64,000 nucleotides of DNA from Yponomeuta sedellus (GCA_934045075.1 OW203722.1:13826796-13890795), one strand, 5' to 3'. Counted from the stretch's first letter, positions 25,227-36,849 are shown. Notes: generated by a model not told the origin, from the sequence alone. Translations and numbers: made by a program.

Positions 25227-27536
25227 ATGGAATTTGAAGTCACAGGTATGTATTATTAATTTACTTTACTATTTTGCCTTTTCCTTCTACATTTTTTTTT
25301 AAATAGAGTGCTACGCCAACGTGGCATTTTTTATGTATTTATGTCTGTATATTTTTTACGTTGAAGCTTTTACTTATGTTTGTACCTACTTGTACCATTC
25401 AATTTGGTATAGAAATATGGGTTACAATGTCTACTACTAGGCCTCTCCAAATTTAGCTGCGTCATGCTGCGTCTGTAAGGTGCAGCCAGGTGCTACGCCG
25501 CGCGCCTGAACGCGTAGCAGGCGCGTAGCACTTGCTACGAAACATGTATCTATTTTGATCCGCTTTTAACGTATTTTTATTTTGTTTTAGGTACTAGTAT
25601 TAAGTGTTCTTTCAAAAGAATGCTTGTACTAGATACTTGGCTGTCTATTAAAGACAGCAAATCTGAACTGGAGCGTTGGCATCGAGTTTTTCGAGACCTA
25701 ATACAATTGCTGCCTGATGTTGAGAATTACATTGCTGATGACTTGGAAAAAAGAGTTACTAAAGTTTGTACAAGATTGGTAGCAATTTGGAAGCAAGTCA
25801 CGCGCAACCATTCTCGCATGGTCTCTAAGTACGGAGACTGGCTGAACGAAATTGAAGTTTGCGTTCTGCCAACTTGTGCAACAGTAGGGAGCCACAACAC
25901 CCAACGGCCAGCAGCAGAAGCTTCGACAAGCATCCAACAGCACCAGCACAGGAAGGACTTTGAGGAATGTAGCAAGAGATCAAAACGCCGCAGGCTTGCA
26001 GAGTTAAGTAAAGTAGACAGTTCTGCGATAAATTCTTTGTTGGACGATTCTAGTCTATCTAACGCCGCTGCATCTTTAAATTTCAGCACTGACGAAGTCT
26101 TGTCTCTTATAAATGAGACAAAACTGACTAAACATCAGTATCTTTTGGTGAAAGACTTCGTTAATGCAAAATCACCTAATGCATTACCATCTTATCAAAA
26201 AGTGTTAGAAGCTAAGAAGCGGTGCTATCCATCGCAAGAGTTTATCACGGAATCATCTGCTGAAGTAGAATTACAATCATTGTTAGATCATACTGCTTGC
26301 CGGATACTAGAATCCCAAAAACCCGTTTTGAATAATATTGACCCTAATAAAGAATTTGTTTTGATTGGAAAATGGGGTTTCGATGGGAGTACGGGGCACA
26401 GCGAATATAAACAGATTTTTGGAGATTCTGGTATCGATGATGATGGCAGTATGTTTGTTACTTCATATTGTCCTCTTCAATTGGTTTGTAAGTCCAATAC
26501 CTCCGACCCAGATCAAATAGTTTGGAAAAATCCGCGCCCTTCTTCCACCAGGTATTGTAGGCCTATTCGATTCCAATTTGCCAAAGAATCCAAAGACCTT
26601 TCTGTGCAAGAAGAAGCTTATTTCAAGACTAAAATTGATAGTTTACAACCGACTTCTTTCACTCACGGTGAATATGAAATAAAAGTGCAGCATTCTTTAC
26701 AATTAACCATGGTTGATGGTAAAGTGTGCAGTGCTCTGAGCGATACATCTTGTAGTAGATGTTATATTTGTGGTTCAACTCCAAAAGAGATGAATGACAT
26801 TGATAAATCGCTGAGCAAAACTGCAGATAGTGGTACCTATCAATTTGGACTATCTCCTCTTCACTCGTATATCCGATTCTTCGAATATTTAATTCACGTT
26901 TCTTATAGATTAGACATAAAGAAATGGCAGGTACGTTCTTCAGACGAAAAAGCTCTTCTTGCACAAAAAAAACAACATGTGCAGCAACAGTTTAGGCAGA
27001 AACTTGGTCTAATAGTCGACAAACCGCGAAGTGGAGGAAGTGGCACATCTAACGACGGAAACACTGCCAGAAAGTTTTTTTCTAACTCAGCGGTTTCAGC
27101 GGAAATTACTGGATTAGATAAAATCCTTATTGACAGATGTCATAATCAGTGGCAGTGTCTTTCGTCGGGATACAAAATTAATAACGCCACTTTTAAAGAG
27201 TATTCTCTAGAAACAGCACGTAAACTTGTTGCTACCTATCCATGGTACAACTTGCCATCGTCTGTACATAAGGTCCTCATTCATGGGTCGGAAGTAATTG
27301 AACACGCATTATTGTCAATAGGTGAGCTTTCGGAAGAGGCCGCCGAATCTTGCAATAAATTAATCAAACTCTTCAGGCGTGACAACACGAGGAAAATGTC
27401 TCGGGTTGTCACAAACACCGACTTGATACATAGACTTCTCCTTAATTCGGATCCTTATATTTCTAGTTTAAGAAGGTTACCACAGAAGAAGAAGTCTATT
27501 CTATCAAAAGAAGTATTAAATTTGTTGTCGGTTTAG
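25227..27536 (+). CDS. Transib-type RAG1-like transposase, intact frame, predicted two exons
   Basis: The main frame (25620-27536, 638 codons plus stop) has the RAG1/Transib core. In that numbering D255 lies in KWGFDGSTGHSEYK and D366 in TMVDGK. E576 in SEEAAESCNK aligns with the RAG1 segment that precedes GNK. A zinc pair C381-x2-C384 (CYICG) and H550-x4-H555 (VHKVLIH) match the RAG1 zinc site. These are the residues of a DDE cut-and-paste transposase that cleaves by hairpin formation and acts on the ends in the nucleus. A better start lies upstream: ATG at 25227 plus a 19-nt exon, donor CAG|GTATGT at 25246, acceptor TTTTAG at 25590. This joins in frame and adds 16 residues (654 total). No stop or frameshift is visible. 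Residues 1-230 are less conserved, with a basic KRSKRRR stretch near 119-125 that may be a nuclear signal. Confidence 0.9.
25246..25590 (+). other. Predicted intron of the Transib transposase
   Basis: The 345-nt interval starts GTATGT, has a T-rich tract and ends TTTTAG. Removing it joins ATG-GAA-TTT-GAA-GTC-ACA-G to GT-ACT-AGT and keeps the transposase frame. It contains a GC-rich 'gctacgcc...gcgtagca' block (about 25490-25545), partly resembling 34565-34605. Confidence 0.65.
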
Positions 27537-27848
27537 GAAAAAATGTAAAAAATAAGATAGGTATTTATGTTATTTTTTACATAACTCCTATTATGTAAAT
27601 ATAATATTTTTTGTCCAATTGTGTGTTTGTACTTAGATGTTAGTTAAGTATTTACTTTATTTGTAATATAAAATGTAAATAGTAAGGTTTAATAGTTATT
27701 AAGTTGCAAACCTTCTTTTAAGTGTAATAAAAATGCATAATTTTGTAAATAAAATAAGCTTTTTAAGATTATTTTGTTTTTTTTTTATTGTGTTATGGCT
27801 TAAAGTATTACAAAACACCATAATAATAATAATCAGCTATGACAACGA
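27537..27848 (+). other. 3' untranslated region of the Transib
   Basis: AT-rich sequence after the transposase stop, with possible poly(A) signals 'aataaa' at 27726-27731 and 27748-27753, running into the 3' terminal repeat. Confidence 0.55.
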
Positions 27849-27895
27849 CAGTCATTATTATCGCGAAACCCTATGACCGCTACTCTTAGGGCGTG

Positions 27896-28394
27896 GAACC
27901 AGGGCCGCCGTCACCACCACCGCCTGAGTGTAATCTGCAAACGCCGCCTAAAGTGATACCGTCCTCAAAAAGTTCCTATCTCAACGTGCCAAAGTACAAG
28001 AATGATTATAATAGAGTATTACGAAAAAGTAGAGTAGAGAATCCCTTTATCAGCCTTGTTTTAGGTTTAATTAGTAATCTAAGTATAATAGCTCAAACGA
28101 GCACTTATAAACTAAATATAAAGCCCACTAGGGGCCAATTTATTAGCTCTTTTTCACAATATACCTATAAATTATTTATCTATATCTATCCTCGAAATTA
28201 TAACATTCTCTATGTAATATTATATGTTATTATTACACAAAATATATGTAAATATCACATAACATATGTTTTAACAAATATAAACTCCGAAACTGCTTAC
28301 CTAACAACAAGTACCTTTATACATGACCTCAGCTCCGGGTACATGCGTGACCAAAACAGACTCAAGTTGAACACAATTATGTTCAAGTTACTCA
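27896..28394 (+). other. LINE ORF1-ORF2 junction region
   Basis: LINE sequence resumes after the Transib. An open frame without ATG (27893-28420) runs through it and overlaps the ORF2 start by 26 nt, but its residues are not recognisable. If a 5-bp duplication is assumed, the ORF1 frame would stop at 27954. With no duplication it would stop earlier, near 27928. Neither case reads into the long frame, so that frame is probably chance. Confidence 0.5.
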
Positions 28395-31343
28395 ATGGCC
28401 ACCTTAGATATTGTATCTGACTTTGACACGGCACTAGACCCTAATTGTCACGCATTGAACTTTGCGGAGGAATGTAAAAGGTACTTGCAAAAAGAACACA
28501 ATTTTAAAGTCCTACTGTTCAATATAAGAAGCCATTACTGTAATTTTTCAAATTTCCTGACATTACTAAAACGAATCGATATAACATACGACATAATAGT
28601 CCTTACCGAATGCCGGCTAGACAAAGATCCACTAATAACCCCCATTGAAGGGTACTCTCATTATTATACAAAAAAATATATCAATCAGAACGGTGGTATT
28701 ATAGTCTACATAAAGAATGAATTGCAAGCAGACGTTAGTGAACCATTGTTTGAAGAGGCCGATTGCCTTAATATTAACCTCTCAAATAATTTTACAGTAA
28801 TCGCCATCTACCGGTCACCATCATTTGTACAAATTGACAACTTTATGCAGTCCCTTGATATTCTTCTTAATTCCCACAAAGATAAAAATAATATCATATT
28901 AATGGGGGATATGAATAATAACATCATGCCCGAAACATCTGATATGAAGAAAACCGAGTATTTATGCACAACCGCAGAACATGGACTAATACCTATAGTA
29001 ACACAACCTACTAGAGATTCCACTTGCCTAGACCATATTTTAATGAAAAGTAAATGTACATCAGTTACACTTGTATGTAAAACTTCTATTTGTGACCACG
29101 ATTTGCCAATGGCGTTTATAAACACAAACTATCAAAACACAAATCGAAAACGACAAACTACTAAAACGGACTACAATGCTGTAACCGCGGACCTAGAAGC
29201 AGTGGACTGGTCGGAAGTTATCTCTACCTTTGATGTCAACGAAGCAACCAAAAAATTTATAAATCTAATAAAGTCATCCATCGATAATCATACAAAAACT
29301 GTGATAGTCAGCAGGTCTAAGTTCAACTGTAAACCCTGGATAACTCCTGGACTAATTCGCTGTATGCGGCATAGAGACCGCCTACATCTGAAAAGCAAAA
29401 AGTCACCAAATAATGCCACAACTAAGCTCATTTACACAAGGTACAGGAACTTTTGTAACAGTCTACTACGTAAAGTCAAAGCCAGTTATGAAAGAAACCT
29501 CCTCAACGAAAGTAAAAAAGATCCAAAGAAACTATGGAACGCTATTAAGTCGATCTGTGAAATGACACCTAGGTGCAATTCTGTTAACGAACTTATTTCA
29601 TCACAAGGAAGGGAAGTTAACTCCTTAAATCAATGCAATAGCTATTTTGCTACTGTTGGGAGTAATTTAGCAGATAAAATAATTAAAACAATAGGAAAAA
29701 CAGAATCTCAACTTGCAGCCCAAGCTAAATCTCTATCATCTCCCATTTCTTCTTTCTTTCTCACACCTACCGACCCCGACGAAGTCTCCACTTTAATTCA
29801 GCAATTAAGGAATGAAAGCGCAGCGGGACTTGACGGTATCAAAAATCCTCTCCTTAAGAACATAAATAAAACCATTGCCAAGCCTCTTACGCACATATGT
29901 AACGTCAGCCTCTCGAGCGGCTGCTTCCCCGACACATGGAAAATAGCGGCAGTCACACCGATACATAAAACAGGAGACAAAGGTACTCCCTCAAACTATA
30001 GACCTATTTCGTTACTTTCTGTGGTCTCCAAATTGCTAGAGAAAATAGTCAATCATCGGCTCATGAAATATTTGGAACATAACGACCTTCTTTCTCCTTT
30101 CCAGTTTGGCTTTAGACGTGGACGCTCTACTGAACAGGCAGTCACATTATTACTCGATACCGTCTCGGCCCACCTGGATCAAGGAAGATGCTGCATTGGC
30201 GTCTTCCTTGATCTAGCCAAGGCGTTTGATACGGTTTCAGTACCAATACTCTGCCAAAAATTAGAAAATCTCGGAATAAGGGGGCAATCTTTGCAATGGT
30301 TCCAAAGTTATCTAACAAATCGTTCACAACTCACTAAGATAGGAGAACTAGTCAGTGATCCTTCCTATGTAAACTTCGGAGTGCCACAAGGCAGTATACT
30401 GGGGCCGAGCTTATTCATAATTTATATGAACGACCTGGCATCCACAGTGCCTTAGACTGACAAAGCTAAAAGCGTGTGCTATGCCGACGACACGGCAATG
30501 ATTTTTGTCGGTGACAACTGGGAAGAAACTTATAGGGAAGCCGAAGAAGGCCTACGTAAAGCTGCCGATTGGCTCTCCAACAATCTTCTCACACTCAACG
30601 TATCCAAAACAAAGTACCTTAGCTTTCACAAAACCAAAGCATCTCAACCCGACTCCGATAGACAGCTGACAATGCACACATGCCTCCCATTTACTTCAAA
30701 TTGCGTCTGCGAAGCGATTGAAAGAATGACGTCGATAAAATATCTTGGCATTGTACTAGACGAAAAGCTGAACTTTTCAAGACATATTGAGTACGTAACA
30801 GGCAGAGCGAGAAAACTTATTCATATAATGAGATTACTTCGAAACAGTGCAAGTAAAGAGGTCCTCCTTAACGTATATACGGCACTTTGTCAGTCGGTCT
30901 TAGGTTACTGCATCCCTTGCTGGGGAGGGTCCTCTAAAACAAACATGCTTTGGTTAGAGAGAGCTCAACGCTCTGTTCTCAAGGTCATGCTAAGAAAATC
31001 AAAAAGATTCCCGACCACTGAGCTATACAAAGAGTGCCAGGTACTATCTGTTCGTCGGCTTTTTATTTATCGGGCGTGTCTGCTGCAACATCGTAAAACA
31101 TTAAACTCAGCAGATTACAACAACCTTTTACTAAAAAGAACATTTAAAGTAAACGTACCAGCAACCCGCACTCGATTTGCGCAAAGATTTTCGAAGTTTC
31201 TCCATCCCTATTTATACAACCAGGTCCTAAAATTCTGTGAAATAAAACACGCAACGATGCAAGAAGCAAAGAAATCACTGAAAAAATGGCTAACTAAGTT
31301 AACGTACCAAGAATCGGAGGAGCTATTAAGTATACCCAATTAA
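28395..31343 (+). pseudogene. LINE ORF2: APE endonuclease plus reverse transcriptase, one internal stop
   Basis: The 983-codon frame is interrupted only by TAG at 30453-30455 (codon 687). The N-terminal APE-type endonuclease shows LLFNIRS, VLTECRLD, VIAIYRSP, LMGDMNNN, TCLDHILM and ICDHDLPMAF. The RT shows WKIAAVTPIHKTGDK, NYRPISLLSVVSKLLEK, FGFRRGRSTEQA, motif A FLDLAKAFDTV, motif B FGVPQGSILGPSLF and motif C YADD (codons 696-699). The C-terminal region continues to codon 982. The product would nick the target and copy the element RNA by target-primed reverse transcription. The stop lies between motifs B and C and would remove the catalytic aspartates. A single C-to-T change (CAG to TAG) would explain it. 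ATG 28395 is the first in-frame start after a TGA at 28368. Everything else looks intact, so the copy is young. Confidence 0.92.
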
Positions 31344-31746
31344 CCACATAGTAACACTTTTATGTATAACAGTAGCTAAATAAAATATATATGATATTGT
31401 ATGTATATGTAATATGTATATATATGTAGTATGATTATATACAACTATATTATATAATTATTTACATCTGTATATGTTATATTTATGTAATTATAGTTTA
31501 ATTAATAATAACATTTAATTTTATATTACGCCACCTGCGAAATCCTGTCCAAGCTGTATTGTAATCCGCCTATCCCGTCCCCCGCGATACAGGCTATGCC
31601 TAGTGTAGGGGACACTGACCTCTCACCTAGCTAATATTGTCACCTAAATACCAAACATCACCTAATTGTTACAACTTTTATGTATAACTTTAAATTGGTT
31701 TTTGCTGGTGTAAATAAAATATTTTTCATTTTTTTTTTTTTTTTTC
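31344..31746 (+). other. LINE 3' untranslated region
   Basis: A TA-rich stretch (31380-31500) is followed by GC-richer sequence and a terminal 'gtaaataaaatatttttc' with a T-run. The last part matches the end of the LINE remnant at 45336-45365. Confidence 0.7.
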
Positions 31747-33190
31747 ATTTAGGTGCATTAGTGCACGACGAGCGCTGGCCATGTGAACACAATTTCGGAC
31801 GGTAGGAAAAATACTTTCATCTGTGACTAGCTGTTTAGGAACCACTCCAAAAAAAAAAACGAAGAAATCACTTTTAGCCAAAAAGTTTTTTTTGTCTTGT
31901 CACAGCGGCGGCTAAAATGACGCTCATTTCATAGATTAATAAAAACAGAAGTCACATGATCACTTACCTCTATCGCACCAGTGACGATATTAAAATATTG
32001 TTTAGCGTGTTTATAATTGTATTTTTTATGGCTTTTCACTGATTTTTATATAAAATACATTCAGAACACTCGAAAATATCAAATGTACTGATCTTTACTT
32101 TCAGGAATTAATTGAACTGAAAATAAATAGCGAAAGGAAAAAAAAGGTGCTAAAGTGAAACGTTTTATTTCCTTTTGAAGCCTTCACCGTAATGCGATTA
32201 TATACTGATATTTTAATATGATCCTCATAAAGGTGTTCGTCATCTTATGAAAATCTCATTTTTTGTAGCTATCACGTTATACGTTGTAATCAGATTTGTG
32301 AAAAAAAATTGCTTTTCATTTTATCGGTGATATCATTTAGAGCTAGTTTATGCATGTAATGAATTTAAGGGAGTGTAGCTTCTATAAAACTGGTTGATCA
32401 ATTACTGCTATCAGTGTTAACAGTATAGTCAGTGTTACCAAAGGAGTTTGGACAACAGCGTACAAATATCTGTGAGAGTAAAATAAACTGACAATTTCCA
32501 TCGGATCCAATTACCTAATCTGAAAGACTAATTTTAAATAGAAATATTAATAAATTGTACACATTTTTTAACTCCACCAAGATAATATAAAATGAGTTGA
32601 AGCGTTTTATCGGGGTGCGCTTAAATATCACTGTTGGCAACATTGGTTATTTTATTGTGCGACACAAATTTTGCTTGGGAGGTCCTTTCTATATGTAGTA
32701 GTATATACTCTAAGTTTTTTATACGGTTATAGACTCGTAAAAACAGGATAAGTTAAAATACGATGACGCGTTTTCTTAACTAGACGCACTTAGTTAAGAA
32801 AACGCGTAACTACGCCCACTTTTTGGCAGGTTTGACAACCACGATTATTTGTTTTTAACATGCCGTCTCTAATAAGATTGTAGTTATTTGTTAGATAAGA
32901 GTGCAAAGTTGCTTTTCAAAAACGGCATTCTCAATTTTGATGACCAAGCAAGTGAAGAATTCGAAGAATCCTGAGCGTTAGCGACGAACTCAAAAAGTAC
33001 GAGGTGAACATTTTTTTGTTTTCGAATGTTACACGTAACTTTTCATCCCACCTCAGCGATATATGACTACAGGATATGACTAGATGTAAAAAAAGTTTGA
33101 ACAATATGAGGTGAAAAGAAAATGACGCACGCAAAGCAAATTAAAAAAAAACTACGCCAAGAAGGTTCCGAGTCTGAGGTTTTAACAAAC
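31747..33190. other. Non-coding stretch
   Basis: No gene is supported. It contains a perfect hairpin at 32766-32807 and otherwise AT-rich sequence without recognised repeats. Confidence 0.5.
32766..32807. repeat. Perfect 17-bp inverted repeat, 8-nt loop
   Basis: The arm acgcgttttcttaacta (32766-32782) is exactly reverse-complemented at 32791-32807. Confidence 0.9.
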
Positions 33191-33282
33191 AAAAAACGCC
33201 ACGGATAGCCAGAGGTCGCGGGTTCGAATCCCGGCATGGGTGGAATTTTTAGCCTCTAAATAGGTTTTTAAAACAAAAATGG
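33191..33282 (+). mobile_element. SINE family 1, truncated tRNA-side copy
   Basis: 'acggatagccagaggtcgcg', 'ggttcgaatcccggcatggg' and 'tggaatttttagcctctaaa' match the right half of the copy at 42868-43100, and the copy ends at 'taggtttttaaaa' like the others. The left half and A-box are missing. AAACAAAAA occurs on both sides and may be the target duplication. Confidence 0.75.
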
Positions 33283-33494
33283 TTGTTCGATACATTCGGC
33301 ACTATGTAGAAGTTTAAATTCACAAAATTAGTGCACACGGTGGTTCTAAATTAGCCGGGGGGATAAAAAACATTTTAAATGCAAGCTGACCAATCCATTG
33401 GGTTAATGAAATGTCTGTGTGATTTCGTTTCTTACAGACAATAAAGTATTCTCTATCTATCTTCCATTGTCAACAGATGCGCCGATAGTATGCG

Positions 33495-33729
33495 ATGAAC
33501 ATGAGCAAAATAGAGCGGGAGCGGGCGGGGCGGCGCGCTAAGGCGGGCTCCTTGAGCGGTCTGTCAGCGGCGAGCGGAGCGGGCGGCGGCGGCGTGAGGC
33601 GGCAGCGCTCGCTCGAGTGGACTGGCGATCGCTACAGTAGCTCCGACGACGACCGCCCGCCGCCGCCGCCACCGCTCGCCGATCGCGTCTTTGCGTCGCT
33701 CCTTGCGCAAGCCACGCAACAGTTTGATG
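33495..33729 (+). CDS. Host gene, first coding exon (unidentified protein)
   Basis: The frame starts at ATG 33495 after an in-frame TAG (33486), so it looks like a true start. It encodes 78 residues: a basic stretch (SKIERERAGRRAK), a Gly/Ala/Ser linker, RRQRSLEW, an acidic SSSDDD and a run of prolines. It ends ...LLAQATQQFD and a donor G|GTGAGT at 33730. GC content is far above its surroundings. Joining in phase 1 to the exon at 63635 gives FDDEQRRIYGSEGG without a stop. Possible 5' splice acceptors lie at 33436 and 33476, implying an upstream UTR exon. The protein looks disordered and arginine/proline-rich, possibly the cytoplasmic N-terminus of a larger protein. I do not recognise the family. 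Confidence 0.7.
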
Positions 33730-34554
33730 GTGAGTGAAATCACAAATCTTCAGTAAATTCTAACAGTTCTGGTGACGTTGGGGCTGGTGATGGTAATGTA
33801 ATCGCTGGATGTGCGATTGCAGCACCATCTAGCGTCCAAGACTAGAAACAGTATCTTCGTTCGTTCGTACAGTATTTGTCGTATAAAACTTTTATTTTAT
33901 TTTTTATTTTATTTATTTATTAAATTGCCCAACCTGACTTGGAACTTCCTGAACAGCACGCCGGTCAAACTCCCGGGTTTCCGTCCTTCTAGCTCTGACC
34001 TAGCATCGTGTGACTTTTTTTCATTCCCGAAACTAAAAAATCTGCTCAAAGAGGTACAGTTTGCAAAATGTGTTTCAAAACTAGTTTAGACGAAACTTTG
34101 GATTGTATATGTAAAAATCTACTTTTCACCAGGGACTGATAGATGAAAACCTTTACTACCTACATTTACATTTAGAACACGCTATTTTTATTATGCAAAG
34201 CTATCTGAGTGTCCCACGCAGTTTCAAAAGTTGTATTCTAAAGAGTATCATCGGATTTTTTTTGTGATTCTAGTATAGCTATTAATTAGTGCAATAGTAC
34301 CGTTTGTTGCAACGACAACCGTTCATTTCACAACTCAGCAAAACAAGACAAAAAGCAAAATTAATAGCCGCTACTCCAGCACGCCACGTAGTCGCAGAGT
34401 CGTACTTTAAACAGCAATTTACGGTAACGGTTTCACACCCCTTTGGCTGGAAATAAAGCAATTTACACATCGACCCCTCCTATCATAAGGCAACAAACCT
34501 TAAGCGCACAACATTAGACGCGCGGCGCATAGCAATACAAGCATGATCTCTAAT

Positions 34555-34610
34555 ATACGGTCAGCTACGGTGTAGCAGTTGCTACGAGATGCTACGCCGC
34601 AGCTGGGATA
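34555..34610. repeat. 'tagcagttgctacgagatgc' block
   Basis: The sequence 'tgtagcagttgctacgagat' plus 'gctacgccg' resembles the GC-rich block inside the Transib intron (about 25490-25545). Both are rich in the inverted words tagca and gctac. It may be a small repeat family. Confidence 0.4.
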
Positions 34611-35344
34611 AGCTAAAAATTTGTTATTCACCGAGTGACACGGTCGAAGGTCCGTGCTGAGCCCCAACAAGTGGGATCATTAGTGGAGCGCGCGGGGAGG
34701 GCGCGGGGCAGGGCGGGTGGGGGTCCGCGGAAGGCAATTGATAGGGGAGCGCCCTACGATGAGCTTACGAGGAAAACTTTAGACGTAAACCCCACGCAAC
34801 CTTTGCCTTCGCTCGCCGTCCAATTGTAACTAAGAAGTAAATCTTATGGTTAGAATATTACGTCCTAAGTTTATTTTTAAACTTAGCAAAGGGGTTTTGG
34901 TTACGGTTGTTTACTTATGATTGTGAGGGTTAGTGAAATCTATTTGTATGAACGTGGGAGGGAGGGCTACGTTCAGCAGTGGACTACATAATATAGCCTG
35001 AAGAAGAGAAGAGTATGAACGTAGTATGAACTGAATTTATATGCTTATTACATTTACATTTATTGAAGTATGAAATTGTATTATTTATATGGTTTACTAT
35101 TTGAGGCTACACGAGTACGTTCAATTAGCCCAGCTAGTTACGTTTATGGTGCACACTGGGCTGGAATCGCAAAGTATGGACTTACATAAAATCCTAATTT
35201 CCCTCTTACCACAATTCTGAAAAAAAAAAATTACTTGGCAATACCTATTAATAGTTTTATGTTCAATTATTTTTTCGTACAGTGAATAAGAAAAAGCAAA
35301 AAACATATATTTTCTTGACGTTAAATATTCGTTAGTTATATGAA

Positions 35345-36420
35345 TATTGATTGACACTAAATGGACCTGAACTGGAAGTGGAACCAGTGCAAAGGGTTAT
35401 GGAAGCAAAAAATCTTGGTTACTGATGGATGGTAAACTCCGCTTTGAAAATAATATCATAAATGTACTCAGTAACTGTTTCTACCGCCTTAAAATTCCTT
35501 ATAATATACGCGATTACTTGAGCACTGATTTACGTGTCAAGCTCAGAAAATCGCTGATATTATCCAGGTTGAACTACTGTGACGTCGTCTATGATGTATA
35601 GTTGGTAGGACAAAGAGGTTGATCCAACGTGTGCAAAACGCATGTTCACGGTTTTATTTCAAAGTGCCTCCTAGATCCCTCGTCAGGCCATACTTGGACG
35701 CAGCTCTTGATTATGGAGGCTCGTCGGCATCTCCACCTTGCCAAGCTACTTTTTCGTGTAACACCTACAAAAACCCTACACTAATTATTCGCAAAACCTA
35801 AATGGTCCACCAGACACCGTTATGTGCATAAGAACAGAATCCTGACACCGACGCATAGGACCATGGCGTTTCATGGTAGTTTCAGGTTTGCGGCGTCCAA
35901 GTGTTGGAACGACTTTCCTCCGCCAATCCTTGACGCTTCCAGTGAATAAGCTTTTGGGCGCAAGCTAAGGCCATATTTGCTGGAGCTTTAGAAACCGCTG
36001 CTCCTCTTCCTTCCTCACCTCAACCTCAAAAATAGACACGAGTTTGTAATAGCATACTAGAGTTGTGCAACATTGTATATATCTTGTATTGTTTTCTGGT
36101 TTAAGTATAGATAGATAAAACATTTATTTACATTATTTAGATTACATTATTAGTATATATATAAGTGTACACATTTGTGTGTACGTATTATATTTAATTA
36201 GATGTGTATTACCTAGCTTTTTTATTCTGTATACTTAATACGTTGGTATTATATTTTATATGGTATTGCCCATTGCTGTACACCTGGCACTGACTCAAAA
36301 TCAGTGCTGAAGGCTTGGCGATCAGCATATATCTGAGTCACTTGCCATTTTTAGCAGAAGTGACACGCGGTGACTTTTCGTTTTTACTCTTTTTTTGTGA
36401 GAAAGATTAAATAAATTAAT
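35345..36420 (+). pseudogene. Degraded LINE reverse-transcriptase C-terminus and 3' UTR
   Basis: Broken frames together read like the C-terminal part of an RT ORF: KLRKSLILSRLNYCDVV (about 35540), then MIQRVQNACSRFYFKVPPR (35619), then MEARRHLHLAKLLFRVTPTK (about 35715) and MAFHGSFRFAASKCWNDFPP (about 35860). Several frameshifts and stops separate them. The remnant differs in family from the LINEs at 20-21 kb and 28-31 kb. A GC-richer tail to about 36420 is probably its 3' region. Confidence 0.75.
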
Positions 36421-36757
36421 ATTAAGTATTAAGTATATTTGCTACATTCTAGTTGCATTATAATTGCTATAGTTTAACTATTCCACACCCCATCGAATGA
36501 TTTTACACAGACCTCTGTCTCTGACCTCTGAAAAATATACCTATATTTTTAAACACTTTTTATTTTTCTATTTGGAGGATGTTAGACAAATTATTGATGT
36601 CGTCTCTTAAGAACGTTTTACGCTAGTTACAACGTTAACGACGCGTTCAGTTGCTGTTTCAATTTCAGTTGCTGCCCCGTCCAAAAACATAACCCTGTAT
36701 ATCTTTCCAAACGCATAGTTAGTTAGGTCTGAGATTTCTACATTTAGATAGTAGCAA

Positions 36758-36812
36758 GTTAACATAGCTTAGCGCTTGCCATTGTACGTAGCAAGCGCTA
36801 AGCTATGTTAAC
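36758..36812. repeat. Perfect 22-bp inverted repeat, 11-nt loop
   Basis: The arm gttaacatagcttagcgctt plus gc (36758-36779) is exactly reverse-complemented at 36791-36812. Confidence 0.92.
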
Positions 36813-36849
36813 ACTTTAGACACTAGGGTTTCCTCACAGCATTTTCCTT

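Larger units (their letters stand above)
24964..27895 (+). mobile_element. Transib (RAG1-like) DNA transposon nested in the LINE
   Basis: The ends are CACGGTGG (24964) and, on the other strand, CACGCCCT (reading back from 27895). The CAC start is expected of Transib and of V(D)J heptamers. The termini share, in the same order and spacing, GTAG, GGTCATAGG (24982-24990 and 27870-27878) and AATGACTG (25002-25009 and 27849-27856). That gives imperfect terminal inverted repeats of about 45 bp around a 2.93-kb element, a normal size for the family. The expected 5-bp duplication is not seen: left flank CGCGG, right flank GAACC. Either a flank has mutated or one end is misplaced by a few bases. The element encodes one transposase and a 3' A/T-rich region. 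Confidence 0.85.
23370..31746 (+). mobile_element. Two-ORF LINE (CR1/Jockey-like), carrying a nested Transib
   Basis: ORF1 (23934) and ORF2 (28395-31343) lie in the usual order on one strand. The 3' region ends 'aaataaaatatttttcattt' followed by a T-run near 31746. The LINE remnant at 45336-46030 has the same terminus on its own strand ('aataaacatttttcatttt'), which supports this as the true 3' end. The 5' boundary is not visible; 23370 is a guess based on where the sequence character changes. A Transib occupies 24964-27895, so the LINE itself is about 5.4 kb. A PHD finger in ORF1 together with APE endonuclease and RT in ORF2 fits the CR1-related group. Confidence 0.85.

Noticed and set aside
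27893..28420. 175-codon open frame before ORF2 as the missing ORF1 C-terminus
   Set aside because: It lacks an ATG. It is not in the ORF1 frame when the Transib is removed with or without a 5-bp duplication. Its residues are not recognisable.
33730..33737. Reading exon 1 through to the stop at 33737 as a complete 80-residue protein
   Set aside because: The GTGAGT donor and the in-phase second exon explain the end better.
35619..35801. 60-residue frame as a separate gene
   Set aside because: It is one of several broken frames of a LINE RT remnant.
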